Positions 1 to 7,287 of a stretch of DNA of 35,524 bases are shown here, one piece after another; the stretch's first letter is position 1; each line of letters starts with the position of its first letter. The notes under the pieces were generated by a model. It did no database searches. It was not told the origin of the DNA and was given only the letters and a program-made list of their open reading frames with translations. The position numbers and the translations under genes were made by a program. Origin of the DNA: Clostridiales bacterium (lineage in GTDB: Bacteria; Bacillota; Clostridia; Lachnospirales; Cellulosilyticaceae); contig DYCF01000048.1 in NCBI GenBank assembly GCA_019418225.1, positions 1 to 35,524 of the forward strand, given 5' to 3'.

Positions 1-54
1 TACGGTGGTGTGAGAGGTCGGATAATCAATTAATGGTTATCCTCCTACTCGATT
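1..54 (+). mobile_element. 3' end of a group II intron (end of domain V and domain VI)
   Basis: The first bases look like the distal strand of domain V followed by a complete domain VI. GAGAGG (12-17) pairs with CCT-A-CTC (44-50) leaving A47 bulged, and GGATAATCA (20-28) pairs with TGGTTATCC (34-42) around loop ATTAA. A bulged adenosine 6-7 nt before an ...GAT(T) end is the lariat branch point typical of bacterial group II introns. The 3' splice site should lie after T53 or T54. The catalytic core and any reverse transcriptase would be to the left, outside the window, so it is unknown whether the element is intact. Confidence 0.8.
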
Positions 55-63
55 TCTTAACTA

Positions 64-94
64 TTGACATGGCGTTTACTTCAGGTGCTAAATT
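64..94 (+). promoter_or_regulatory. Possible promoter of the ECF S-component gene
   Basis: A perfect -35 TTGACA (64-69) is followed after 19 bases by TAAATT (89-94). The spacing is long and the -10 imperfect, so this is tentative. It lies just after the intron end, so insertion of the intron left the promoter intact. Confidence 0.35.
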
Positions 95-144
95 ATAGTT
101 AGAAATATTATAATAGAAAGAATATATTTATAGAAGATAGGGAG

Positions 145-693
145 ATGGGCATGCAAACACAAAATAGTAGTACAAGAAAAATAGTATTAACGGCATTATT
201 TATGGCAATTGGGATGATATTACCTTTTATTACAATGCAGATTCCAAGTATAGGAAATATGCTTCTACCCATGCATTTACCAATTATTCTTTGTGGCTTT
301 CTTTGTGGTGGTCCATACGGGTTTGTAGCAGGAGCGGTGGTACCACTTCTAAGAAGTGTTATATTTGCTGCGCCTCCCTTCATGCCAACAGCTGTGGCCA
401 TGGCCTTTGAACTTGCTACTTATGGCTTGGTATCAGGGTTAATGTACAAAAGATTACATGATAAAAAGTGGGGAATTTATATTTCATTAATCAGTGCTAT
501 GATTTTAGGGAGAGTGGTATGGGCAGTTGTATCCATAGGACTTTATAGTATGTTAGGCAATGTCTTTACATGGAAGATTTTTGTGATGCAGGCTGTAGCA
601 AATGCCATCCCAGGAATTATCTTGCAGCTTATTTTAATTCCATTATTGGTTTATAAATTAAGCAAACAGGAAAGTAGGAAGTATGTATGCTAG
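145..693 (+). CDS. ECF transporter S component, substrate unknown
   Basis: A 182-aa very hydrophobic protein with about five or six membrane segments. It looks like the substrate-binding S component of an energy-coupling factor transporter: a short polar N-terminus, then helices with the PMHLPIILCGF and GPYGFVAGAVVPLL motifs typical of the vitamin-uptake S components (ECF_trnsprt family). Such proteins work with a shared EcfA/A'/T module encoded elsewhere; none is present here. The stop codon overlaps the start of the next gene by 7 bp, so the two are translationally coupled, and the kinase may trap the imported substrate by phosphorylation. A purified-ligand assay would be needed to name the vitamin; pantothenate or a nucleoside-like compound would fit the kinase. 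An RBS-like GGGAG lies just before the ATG, and M1 or M3 could both be used. Confidence 0.85.
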   Translation: MGMQTQNSSTRKIVLTALFMAIGMILPFITMQIPSIGNMLLPMHLPIILCGFLCGGPYGFVAGAVVPLLRSVIFAAPPFMPTAVAMAFELATYGLVSGLMYKRLHDKKWGIYISLISAMILGRVVWAVVSIGLYSMLGNVFTWKIFVMQAVANAIPGIILQLILIPLLVYKLSKQESRKYVC

Positions 694-1304
694 AGAATAA
701 ATTAAGGCAAAGTTGTAAAGCACGTTTTATGCCGGCTAAAAAGGCGATAGAAGAGCTGCTTGTAAATTCACATAAGGACGTTTTACTTGTTGCCATAGAT
801 GGTAAATGTGCTAGTGGCAAGACGACGCTGGCATATTATCTAAAAGCGTCATATGATTGCAATCTTTTTCATATGGATGATTTTTTCTTACAGGATGCAC
901 AGAGAACACCACAGCGTTTAGCTGAGATAGGCGGAAATATAGATTATGAACGCTTTGCTTTAGAAGTAATAGAGCCTGTCAAAAAGAGACAAGACGTTAT
1001 TTATCGGCCATTTAGCTGCATGGAAAGAAGGATGAAGGAAAGCATTAAGATAACACCTAAGCGACTTAACATTATTGAAGGTTCCTACAGCATGCATCCA
1101 TACTTTAAAGATCCATATGATATACATATCTTTATGGACATTGCAGCAGCTCAGCAAATAGAAAATATACGAAAGAGAAATGGTGAGGAAAAATTAGTAC
1201 GCTTTAAAAATGAATGGATTCCTAAAGAAAATGCCTACTTTGAAAAGTTTGGGATAGGTAAAGAGAGTATGCATATAAATTGGTGTGATATTAAAAATAA
1301 ATAA
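687..1304 (+). CDS. Uridine-kinase-like P-loop kinase
   Basis: A 205-aa soluble protein of the phosphoribulokinase/uridine kinase family. Residues 37-48 form a Walker A loop (DGKCASGKTTLA), followed by HMDDFF near residue 62, the acidic segment expected to contact substrate and Mg, and by ERF and IEGSYS motifs common in uridine-kinase-like proteins of Clostridia. It begins inside the end of the S-component gene (overlap of 7 bp), so the two products are probably made together. Family members phosphorylate nucleosides, pantothenate or related small molecules with ATP; the substrate here cannot be read from sequence. The coupling with a transporter suggests metabolic trapping of the imported compound, which is inference. 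Confidence 0.8.
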   Translation: MLENKLRQSCKARFMPAKKAIEELLVNSHKDVLLVAIDGKCASGKTTLAYYLKASYDCNLFHMDDFFLQDAQRTPQRLAEIGGNIDYERFALEVIEPVKKRQDVIYRPFSCMERRMKESIKITPKRLNIIEGSYSMHPYFKDPYDIHIFMDIAAAQQIENIRKRNGEEKLVRFKNEWIPKENAYFEKFGIGKESMHINWCDIKNK

Positions 1305-1317
1305 TAAGATTTATATA

Positions 1318-1348
1318 TTGACTTGGAGTAAACTCCAGGGTGTAGCAT
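1318..1348 (+). promoter_or_regulatory. MerR-type promoter/operator
   Basis: -35 TTGACT (1318-1323) and -10 TAGCAT (1343-1348) are separated by 19 bp, the over-long spacer that MerR proteins correct by DNA distortion. The spacer carries a perfect dyad TGGAGT-AA-ACTCCA (1324-1337). It sits 35 bp ahead of the merR gene, so autoregulation is expected. Confidence 0.88.
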
Positions 1349-1382
1349 AAAAGAAAAGCTAGATTTGGAGGAGCGATAGATT

Positions 1383-1766
1383 ATGACTATAGCAGAGGCA
1401 AGTAGAAGATTTGATCTAACCGCGAATACATTAAGATATTATGAACGTATAGGCCTTATACCTCATGTAAATCGTAATAAAAGTGGGATTAGAGATTATA
1501 CAGAAGAAGATTTAGGATGGATTGAGTTTATAAAGTGTATGCGTAGTGCAGGGATTTCCATAGAGGCACTTATAGAATATGTGGCTATGTTTAAGCAAGG
1601 TGCTTCAACGGTAAAGGCACGTAAGGCACTTTTAGTGGAGCAGCGCAGACAGCTTGCAGAGCGCATTGAAAATATGCAAGCAACATTGGAAAGGCTAGAT
1701 ATGAAAATTGATGGTTATGAAGAAAGAGTGCTAGTTAAAGAAGCAGAGTTACTAGACGAGAGATAA
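1383..1766 (+). CDS. MerR-family transcriptional regulator
   Basis: A 127-aa regulator. The N-terminal winged HTH begins MTIAEASRRFDLTANTLRYY, with the family signature TLRYYERIGLI at residues 17-27; residues 80-125 form a coiled-coil dimerisation helix. There are no cysteines in the C-terminal effector region suited to metal binding, and the overall pattern resembles the AdhR/YraB group that responds to aldehydes or other electrophiles. Strong RBS GGAGGAG (1367-1373). The MerR operator immediately upstream implies autoregulation. The next gene is convergent, so no target other than merR itself is visible locally; the effector is unknown. Confidence 0.9.
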   Translation: MTIAEASRRFDLTANTLRYYERIGLIPHVNRNKSGIRDYTEEDLGWIEFIKCMRSAGISIEALIEYVAMFKQGASTVKARKALLVEQRRQLAERIENMQATLERLDMKIDGYEERVLVKEAELLDER

Positions 1767-1776
1767 TATGTTAGAA

Positions 1777-1820
1777 GGAGCTATCGCAAAATCATTTGAT
1801 ATGTGCGGTAGCTCCTTTAA
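1777..1820 (+). terminator. Intrinsic terminator of merR
   Basis: A 12-bp stem, GGAGCTATCGCA (1777-1788) with TGCGGTAGCTCC (1804-1815), one G-U pair, followed by TTT and an AT-rich tract. It separates merR from the convergent GH127 gene. Confidence 0.75.
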
Positions 1821-1851
1821 ATTAAAAAACAATTAGCAAACTATTTCATGA

Positions 1852-3768
1852 TTACTCAATTTCAGCATTCCAAACGCGCATTTGGGTTAGGCCTCTATTA
1901 CCCCAAGCATAATAAGGAATTAGCGTGAGTTGGCAAGGGGTAAGGTGTGGCCGATTAAAGGCGTAGAGCGTTTGAGTATCTTGGAGGCGGTAACCCTCAA
2001 TTTTAATTTCTGTGATGCCATTTAGTTTAACAGGGTCATATGCCTGTGGAACTGGAGTGGCATCTTTTTTGATATAGAGGGAAAGAATGTCTTCATTATT
2101 ATCTATGCCTTCAAGGCAGTAGATAAGGGGGCCTCTTGAAAATGCAACTTTGCCATAGTCACTGCTTACCTTAGAATTTGCAAAGATTCGTTTGGTGCAC
2201 ATATCAAAGGTGACAGTTAAGTCATCTGTAGGTGCAAAATTCTTTGTAATATAAGCATACCCATCTTTGATAATATAGTCTGTTTTTTGGTCATTAAGTA
2301 AGATAGTAGTATGGGCACTCCAGAAAGGCAATCTGATAGCTAATGTTAAAGGCATTGTATCATGAGTAGGTTCAAAGGTATAAGAGACAGTATCATCATA
2401 AGGGTAAGCAGTAGTGACATTAAGTTTGCCTTGTGGCAGTTTAAGGGTGCCGCCAATGAATAGATGTGAATAAACAGTATTATCTTCTATGCTCCAAGCA
2501 TATTGCGCAAGAGAAGATATCAGTCTAGCTACATTAGGTGGGCAGCAAGCGCAGGTAAACCATTTAGGTCTTTGCGGTAAAGTATGACGATGTGTAACCG
2601 CCTTGCCAGATATGCCAGGAATGACTTCAAGAGGATTAACATAGAAGAATTTTGTACCATCATGTTCCATGCCAGCTAAGACACAATTATATAAGGCACG
2701 CTCCATCGTATCGGCATATTGGCTGTTTTTCTCTAAGTCTAACATTTTACGGGCAAAGAAAATAAGGCCAATGGCAGCACAAGTTTCGCCGTAAGTGGTA
2801 TCGTTAGGGAGATGATAATCTTCTGTAAAGGCTTCGCCTTCATAAGCTGAACCTATGGCGCCAGTTACGTACATGCGCGCAGATGTAATATTATGCCACA
2901 AGGTTTTACAAGCTTTTACAAGGCTTTCATCATGCGTGCTTTTAGCCACATCTGCCATGCCGGTGTAGAGATATACTGCGCGAACTGCATGACCTACGGC
3001 TTTCGTTTGCTCGCGTACAGGAAGGTGAGATTGGGTATATTCTTTGTCCTGCGCATTTGCATTCCAGACTGTCCAATTCCTTTGTTCACATTCTTTAATG
3101 AAGTAGTCAGAATCTACACCTCTTACATTGATGAAATGAGTGGCAAGCTCTAGATACTTGGTATTTTGGGTATAGTGATATAAACGCATGAGTGCAAGCT
3201 CCACTTCAGGGTGTCCAGGAAAGCCAGGTGTATTTTCTTCAATGAAACGGTGGTATATATGGTTTGCCATATTTTCCATAATCTCTAGAAGTTTGGTTTT
3301 GCCAGTACATTCAGCATATGCAACGGCTGCTTCTATCATATGTCCCGCACAATAAAGTTCATGAGCTTCTAGTAAGTTTGTCCATCTTTTATCGGGCTCT
3401 TTCACAGTAAAATAAGTATTCAGATAGCCATCTTTATGCTGTGCTCTGCCAATTAAGTCAATAAGCTCATCACAGCGTTCTTCAAGCGCCTTGTCAGGCG
3501 TAATAAGCAAAGAATAAGCAGCAGCTTCTAACCACTTGGCAACATCACTGTCTTGAAAGACCATACCATAAAATGTATCTTCACAGTTACCTGTTTCGAG
3601 CATCTTGGCGGCGGCTTTAAAATTATCTATGGCATGACTTTTTTCAGCACCAGGCACTGCATCATGTAGAACTTTCTCTTGATAAGGAATAACCACATCT
3701 TTTATAAGCTTTTCATATTGTCCCCAAAACTTATCCGAAATCTTAAAATCCTTGAGTAAATCAGTCAT
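1852..3768 (-). CDS. GH127 beta-L-arabinofuranosidase
   Basis: A 638-aa protein without signal peptide, so it probably acts in the cytoplasm on imported arabino-oligosaccharides. It follows the GH127 (HypBA1-like) plan: an alpha/alpha barrel (about 1-430) and C-terminal beta-sandwich domains. The zinc site expected from HypBA1 is present as E328, C330, C408 and C409, in YGETC and the CACCPPN motif; C408 corresponds to the cysteine nucleophile and E312 to the acid/base. Known family members release beta-L-arabinofuranose from plant hydroxyproline-rich glycoproteins. The AraC regulator upstream on the same strand is the likely controller. RBS GGAGG lies about 7 nt before the ATG. The 369-bp gap upstream contains two repeat copies that probably form its leader. 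Confidence 0.9.
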   Translation of the reverse strand: MTDLLKDFKISDKFWGQYEKLIKDVVIPYQEKVLHDAVPGAEKSHAIDNFKAAAKMLETGNCEDTFYGMVFQDSDVAKWLEAAAYSLLITPDKALEERCDELIDLIGRAQHKDGYLNTYFTVKEPDKRWTNLLEAHELYCAGHMIEAAVAYAECTGKTKLLEIMENMANHIYHRFIEENTPGFPGHPEVELALMRLYHYTQNTKYLELATHFINVRGVDSDYFIKECEQRNWTVWNANAQDKEYTQSHLPVREQTKAVGHAVRAVYLYTGMADVAKSTHDESLVKACKTLWHNITSARMYVTGAIGSAYEGEAFTEDYHLPNDTTYGETCAAIGLIFFARKMLDLEKNSQYADTMERALYNCVLAGMEHDGTKFFYVNPLEVIPGISGKAVTHRHTLPQRPKWFTCACCPPNVARLISSLAQYAWSIEDNTVYSHLFIGGTLKLPQGKLNVTTAYPYDDTVSYTFEPTHDTMPLTLAIRLPFWSAHTTILLNDQKTDYIIKDGYAYITKNFAPTDDLTVTFDMCTKRIFANSKVSSDYGKVAFSRGPLIYCLEGIDNNEDILSLYIKKDATPVPQAYDPVKLNGITEIKIEGYRLQDTQTLYAFNRPHLTPCQLTLIPYYAWGNRGLTQMRVWNAEIE

Positions 3769-3792
3769 TATTCAAACCTCCCTAAGTACAAA

Positions 3793-3907
3793 TATAGAGA
3801 AACCAACTAAAACCTTGAAATATACATGTACGTAAATAGGTTTCTCCCAATGACTTCACATGACTAAAAACTATGAATAACTAAAATTTATAAATGTGAA
3901 ATCTATA
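3793..3907 (+). repeat. Two-hairpin dispersed repeat, copy A
   Basis: A 115-bp unit starting TATAGAGAAACC and ending GTGAAATCTATA. The first hairpin pairs GAGAAACC with GGTTTCTC; the second pairs TTCACAT with ATGTGAA. It abuts copy B, sharing the TATA junction, in the gap upstream of the GH127 gene. Confidence 0.9.
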
Positions 3908-4020
3908 TAGAGAAACCAACTAAAACCTTGAAATATACATGTACGTAAATTGTTTTCTCTCAATGATTTCACATTGCTAAAAACTATGAATAACTAAAAT
4001 TTATAAATGTGAAATCTATA
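3906..4020 (+). repeat. Two-hairpin dispersed repeat, copy B
   Basis: Head-to-tail with copy A at a period of about 113 bp and nearly identical to it. The closing arm of hairpin 1 is TTGTTTTCTC instead of AGGTTTCTC. It lies just downstream (minus sense) of a TATAAT-like -10, so it would be in the GH127 leader. Confidence 0.9.
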
Positions 4021-4027
4021 TAAATGT

Positions 4028-4033
4028 ATTATA
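4028..4033 (-). promoter_or_regulatory. Possible -10 element of the GH127 promoter
   Basis: On the minus strand this reads TATAAT. A convincing -35 is lacking (TTCTGT 17 bp upstream), as would be expected for an activator-dependent promoter under the neighbouring AraC protein. Transcription from here would place both repeat copies in a leader of about 250 nt. Confidence 0.4.
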
Positions 4034-4137
4034 AGTAGAAAAAAAGTAAAACAGAATGGAGGTTTTTCTCGAATTTATGTATTATTTTCTGATTTTCAAG
4101 TTTCCTTTTAATAAGTCTATTTAATAAATCTATAGCC

Positions 4138-5013
4138 TTAAATCTTAGGAACATAGGTTGTACGAAATTTAAGGGGAGAGATCCCTTTCTCACGTTTAAA
4201 GACTTTACTAAAATAGAAGGCATCATAAAAGCCGGCTTCAGTAGCTATTTCTGCAATGGAGAGCTGCGTTTCACATAAGAGTTTTACGGCATATTTTAGA
4301 CGAAGCATGAGCTGATACTCTTTGATTGTCATGCCAGTATGTTTTTTAAAGAGGGTGCCAATGTATTTATAAGAAAGGCCTAGCGCATTACTGAGTGACT
4401 CAGGTGTGAAACTTTTATTGAAGTTTTGCTCTAGGAAATTAATGACTAAGCGGATGCGTGTATTTTCCAAGCCTTGTTCCATTTTACCTTGACCAAGCTC
4501 AAAGCTGTGAAGGAGGATTTCACATAATGCCAAATTGCTTCTAAGAAGGTTTACAGAATAGGGAGATTGATAGAGAGAAATAAGCTGTTCTATTTGCTTT
4601 TCAAGTTCATTACCTAAAGGCAGCTGCAAGCATTTAGGCAGCACCATAGCACAGTTAAAATCCTCAGAAGATAAGTACTTTTTGTCTGCATAATTACTGG
4701 TATTTTGAAAGGGTGTCATAGAAGACGTTAATGGGGCTGTATAGAAGTGTATATAATACCAAGCAGTATGATATTCAAAAGGTTTTGTGCCCCAATGATG
4801 GATGCCGCTTTTAAGGAAAAAGAGTGTACCTGGTGTAAGTGTATAAGTGATGCCATCTTCAATGATTTCCATAGAACCCTTGAGCAGATAAATAAGTACA
4901 TTAAAGTCTGCAATACGGTCACAGTGAGCTATAGGTTTTAAGCAGAGCCCGAAATCAGCTTCGCCTACTAGGGGTAAGGTATTACAAGGTATGTAGCAAA
5001 GATGTTCTTTCAA
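4138..5013 (-). CDS. AraC-family transcriptional regulator
   Basis: A 291-aa protein with an N-terminal cupin-like sugar-sensing domain (about 15-100, including the histidine-containing IHHWGT segment) and a C-terminal double HTH of AraC/XylS type (about 190-288). The second helix-turn-helix has the classic AEIATEAGFYDAFYFSKVFK pattern. The start is a TTG (5011-5013) with RBS GGAGG 7 nt before it. It is co-directional with the GH127 gene downstream, and this pairing is the usual arrangement for a glycosidase and its arabinoside-responsive activator; that role is inferred. It follows the YhhN-like gene by 23 bp, so the two are probably cotranscribed. Confidence 0.9.
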   Translation of the reverse strand: MKEHLCYIPCNTLPLVGEADFGLCLKPIAHCDRIADFNVLIYLLKGSMEIIEDGITYTLTPGTLFFLKSGIHHWGTKPFEYHTAWYYIHFYTAPLTSSMTPFQNTSNYADKKYLSSEDFNCAMVLPKCLQLPLGNELEKQIEQLISLYQSPYSVNLLRSNLALCEILLHSFELGQGKMEQGLENTRIRLVINFLEQNFNKSFTPESLSNALGLSYKYIGTLFKKHTGMTIKEYQLMLRLKYAVKLLCETQLSIAEIATEAGFYDAFYFSKVFKREKGISPLKFRTTYVPKI

Positions 5014-5036
5014 GATAAGGCCTCCAGTTCAATTTA

Positions 5037-5747
5037 TTAAGGTGTTGTATGAGTAGCAAGTTGCGTAGAGGTATTAAAGCTACCCAGTGAAAAACTTATG
5101 GCTAATAAGGCTTGTCCTAGATAGTAAAGTAGCCAATTGTATTGTTGTAAGATAGAAGGTGCTCCAGGATAGAAGAAAAGAAATAGAAGTAGACAGTCGG
5201 ATACAAAGAATAGATTACTTCCAGATATTAAGCAACTTATTGAAAAAGGATTTTGAGTATAGTACGCCCACATACCAAAACTTTTAGCGACCATGAAGCT
5301 AATGATAAATGCATAAATAATGATAAGTAACTTCATATCTTTAAAGTTAAAGTCAATAAACAAGATAGCTAGTAATGTTGGAATGAAAAAGCAAAAGAAA
5401 ATAATGAAATCCTGTCTCTTAAACTTAGCTTGACTGCAGTACCCTATGATATACACAATGTGTCCGATTGCAAAACTAGTAACACCTAAAATAAAGAGAA
5501 GGCTCTGCTTATTTCTATCAAAGGCTAAGAATGTATCACCCAAGAAGGAGAAAAATAATCCGGTGAACATTAAGCCAAAAAAGGTAGAAGAATGTGGATT
5601 TTTTTTATAGCTTATGCAAGCAGTAATTAAAAATAAAACACTAGCAGTACATTTAAAAATGATTGTTAATGTGGCGAAATGGAGTAAACTTACGATTATT
5701 AAAGCATATGTACTAAGTACTGTTAGAGAAAAGAGAACTATTGGCAT
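5037..5747 (-). CDS. YhhN/TMEM86-family membrane protein
   Basis: A 236-aa integral membrane protein with about eight hydrophobic segments. It carries the family pattern GLxFSFLGDTFLAF, then GVTSFAIGHIVYI, as in YhhN and the TMEM86 lysoplasmalogenases, whose conserved acidic residues sit in the membrane. In animals the family hydrolyses lysoplasmalogens; some Clostridia do make plasmalogens, so a lipid role is plausible but unproven. An upstream in-frame ATG exists at 5780, but AAGGAG (5756-5761) lies 8 nt before the ATG at 5747, which I take as the start. Its promoter contains a perfect dyad in the spacer. Confidence 0.85.
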   Translation of the reverse strand: MPIVLFSLTVLSTYALIIVSLLHFATLTIIFKCTASVLFLITACISYKKNPHSSTFFGLMFTGLFFSFLGDTFLAFDRNKQSLLFILGVTSFAIGHIVYIIGYCSQAKFKRQDFIIFFCFFIPTLLAILFIDFNFKDMKLLIIIYAFIISFMVAKSFGMWAYYTQNPFSISCLISGSNLFFVSDCLLLFLFFYPGAPSILQQYNWLLYYLGQALLAISFSLGSFNTSTQLATHTTP

Positions 5748-5824
5748 GATAACAACTCCTTTTGTATGTAAAAAATACATATGAAATAGAATGACTTTAA
5801 AAAATCTTATTATATTATATTATT

Positions 5825-5853
5825 AATATAATGTAATATTTTAAATATTACAA
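5825..5853 (-). promoter_or_regulatory. Promoter of the YhhN-like gene with an operator-like dyad
   Basis: On the minus strand, -35 TTGTAA (5848-5853) and -10 TATATT (5825-5830) lie 17 bp apart. The perfect inverted repeat TGTAATATT-TTA-AATATTACA (5832-5852) fills the spacer and covers the -35, a typical repressor site. The divergent lipase gene starts at 5881; a TATAAT on the plus strand (5827-5832) overlaps, so one regulator could affect both genes. Confidence 0.6.
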
Positions 5854-5880
5854 TATGTTTAAGGTGAGAGGGGATAAATC

Positions 5881-6681
5881 ATGTTAAGCAGAGAACAGGC
5901 AGAATTAAAGTACCCAATTGTACTTGTACATGGTGCCGGATTTGAGGACAATTGTAATTCAGGAGAAATAGTCGGAAGTTGGGGAACGATTCCCAAATTT
6001 ATACGTAAACAGGGTGTACCTATATTCTTTGGTAGAACCAAGGCTTGGGCATCGATCATAGAGAATGCAGAAATATTAAAGGAGAGCATATTAAATTTTC
6101 AAAAAGAATACGATATTGATAAGGTTAATATTATTGCACACTCTATGGGCGGGCTTGAATCGCGTTATATGATTACACATCTAGGCATGGCGAAGAATGT
6201 AGCCTCTTTGACAACTATTTCAACCCCCCATCGTGGGCTTAAAACCATTGATGCATTACATAATACAAAGTTATATCAAAAAATTATCGAATTACTGGCA
6301 ACAAGATACTTTGGTAGTTATGAGCAATTTTTAAATATGAGTTTAAGACTAAAGCACTCAAACTGTGTGCTATTTAATAGAGAGACACCTAATATGGAAG
6401 GGGTATATTACCAAAGTTATGGGGCAGATATGAAATCTATGGTATATGATCCACTTTTAAGCGTCTCATATAAAATTATTTCTTATTATGATGGAGAAAA
6501 TGATGGTTTAGTACCTATTAGATCCGCTAGATGGGGGAACTATAAAGGCATTTTTGAATCAAGAAGCTTAAAAGGACTTTCCCATAGAGATCTCATTGAT
6601 ATGCATAAAGAAGATACACTAGAAGATATTAGACACAACTATCTACAAATAATTTTAGACTTAGAGGAACAAGGGTTATAG
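5881..6681 (+). CDS. Alpha/beta-hydrolase lipase or esterase
   Basis: A 266-aa alpha/beta hydrolase of the bacterial lipase type. The oxyanion-hole motif HGAG is at 17-20, the nucleophile elbow AHSMGG has Ser88, and the likely acid and base are Asp208 (ENDGLVP) and His235 (LSHRDL). The segment TISTPHRG (about 112-119) is usual for triacylglycerol lipases of the Lip family. No signal peptide or transmembrane segment is visible, so it is either intracellular or exported by an unusual route. RBS GAGAGGGG precedes the ATG. It is transcribed alone; its only downstream terminator lies beyond the promoter of the following operon. Confidence 0.85.
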   Translation: MLSREQAELKYPIVLVHGAGFEDNCNSGEIVGSWGTIPKFIRKQGVPIFFGRTKAWASIIENAEILKESILNFQKEYDIDKVNIIAHSMGGLESRYMITHLGMAKNVASLTTISTPHRGLKTIDALHNTKLYQKIIELLATRYFGSYEQFLNMSLRLKHSNCVLFNRETPNMEGVYYQSYGADMKSMVYDPLLSVSYKIISYYDGENDGLVPIRSARWGNYKGIFESRSLKGLSHRDLIDMHKEDTLEDIRHNYLQIILDLEEQGL

Positions 6682-6706
6682 ATAGAGTATAATAAAAAAT
6701 AAATAG

Positions 6707-6759
6707 CAAGGTACCTTGAAATTAAAAGTAGTTTGTCATAAAATATCTAGGTACCGAGG
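6707..6759 (+). promoter_or_regulatory. marR-efflux operon promoter with two operator palindromes
   Basis: -35 TTGAAA (6716-6721) and -10 TAAAAT (6739-6744) are 17 bp apart. A perfect palindrome CAAGGTACCTTG (6707-6718) overlaps the -35, and a near-copy CTAGGTACCGAG (6748-6759) lies just after the -10. The two boxes are 41 bp apart, close to four helical turns, as expected for MarR dimers repressing their own operon. Confidence 0.75.
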
Positions 6760-6763
6760 TAAA

Positions 6764-6797
6764 ACACCAAGGCATAATACACCTTGGTGTTTTTTTG
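6764..6797 (+). terminator. Intrinsic terminator in the marR leader (possible attenuator)
   Basis: ACACCAAGG (6764-6772) pairs perfectly with CCTTGGTGT (6782-6790) and is followed by an unbroken T run (6790-6796). It lies after the promoter above and only about 33 bp before the marR start, so transcripts of the efflux operon must read through it. It may also end lipase transcription. Confidence 0.85.
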
Positions 6798-6828
6798 AGT
6801 AGGGAAGTTGGATAGAAGAGAGGCATTT

Positions 6829-7287
6829 ATGAAAAATATAGGAAATCATGGATTATTAACGATAATGGAGAAATGTGGGCACTTTCTTTATCACAGAAGA
6901 GGTGGTAAACGTGGGCAGGGTAGGATTTTAAGAATCCTGTGTAGTCAAGGCGAAATGACACAAAAGGAACTTCAGGAATACTTGGGCATTCAATCAGGTT
7001 CTATGAGTGAAATTATTCTTAAGTTAGAAGGAAGCGGACTTATTTGCCGCATGAGAGATGAAAAAGACCGTAGAAAAATAAAGGTACAAGTTACCAAAGC
7101 GGGTAAGCAGCTTTATGAGAAGGAAATAAAAGAAAGGATGGAAGAAGAAAAGTCCTTATTTAATGCTTTATCAGATGAAGAACAAGAACAGTTAGAAAAG
7201 CTACTTAATAAACTTTTTGAGGATTGGGAAAGTAAGTTTGATAGGCGGTTATTTGAACACCGTAAAGGAGGAAAGGGTAAATGCTGA
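6829..7287 (+). CDS. MarR-family transcriptional regulator
   Basis: A 152-aa winged-helix regulator. The wHTH spans about 45-115, with MTQKELQEYLGIQSGSMSE as recognition region and DEKDRRKIKVQVT as the wing, where the D-R pair is the MarR hallmark; the ends form the dimer interface. I chose ATG 6829, with AGAGAGG 5 nt upstream; a TTG at 6808 would add seven residues but has its RBS too close. The last 7 bp overlap the first ABC gene, so it is the first cistron of a four-gene efflux operon that it very probably represses through the two palindromes in the promoter. The inducer is unknown; an antimicrobial compound is likely. Confidence 0.9.
   Translation: MKNIGNHGLLTIMEKCGHFLYHRRGGKRGQGRILRILCSQGEMTQKELQEYLGIQSGSMSEIILKLEGSGLICRMRDEKDRRKIKVQVTKAGKQLYEKEIKERMEEEKSLFNALSDEEQEQLEKLLNKLFEDWESKFDRRLFEHRKGGKGKC

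Noticed and set aside
3793..4020. Repeat pairs as a CRISPR array
   Set aside because: Units are 113-115 bp, nearly identical along their whole length and without unique spacers; no cas gene is near.
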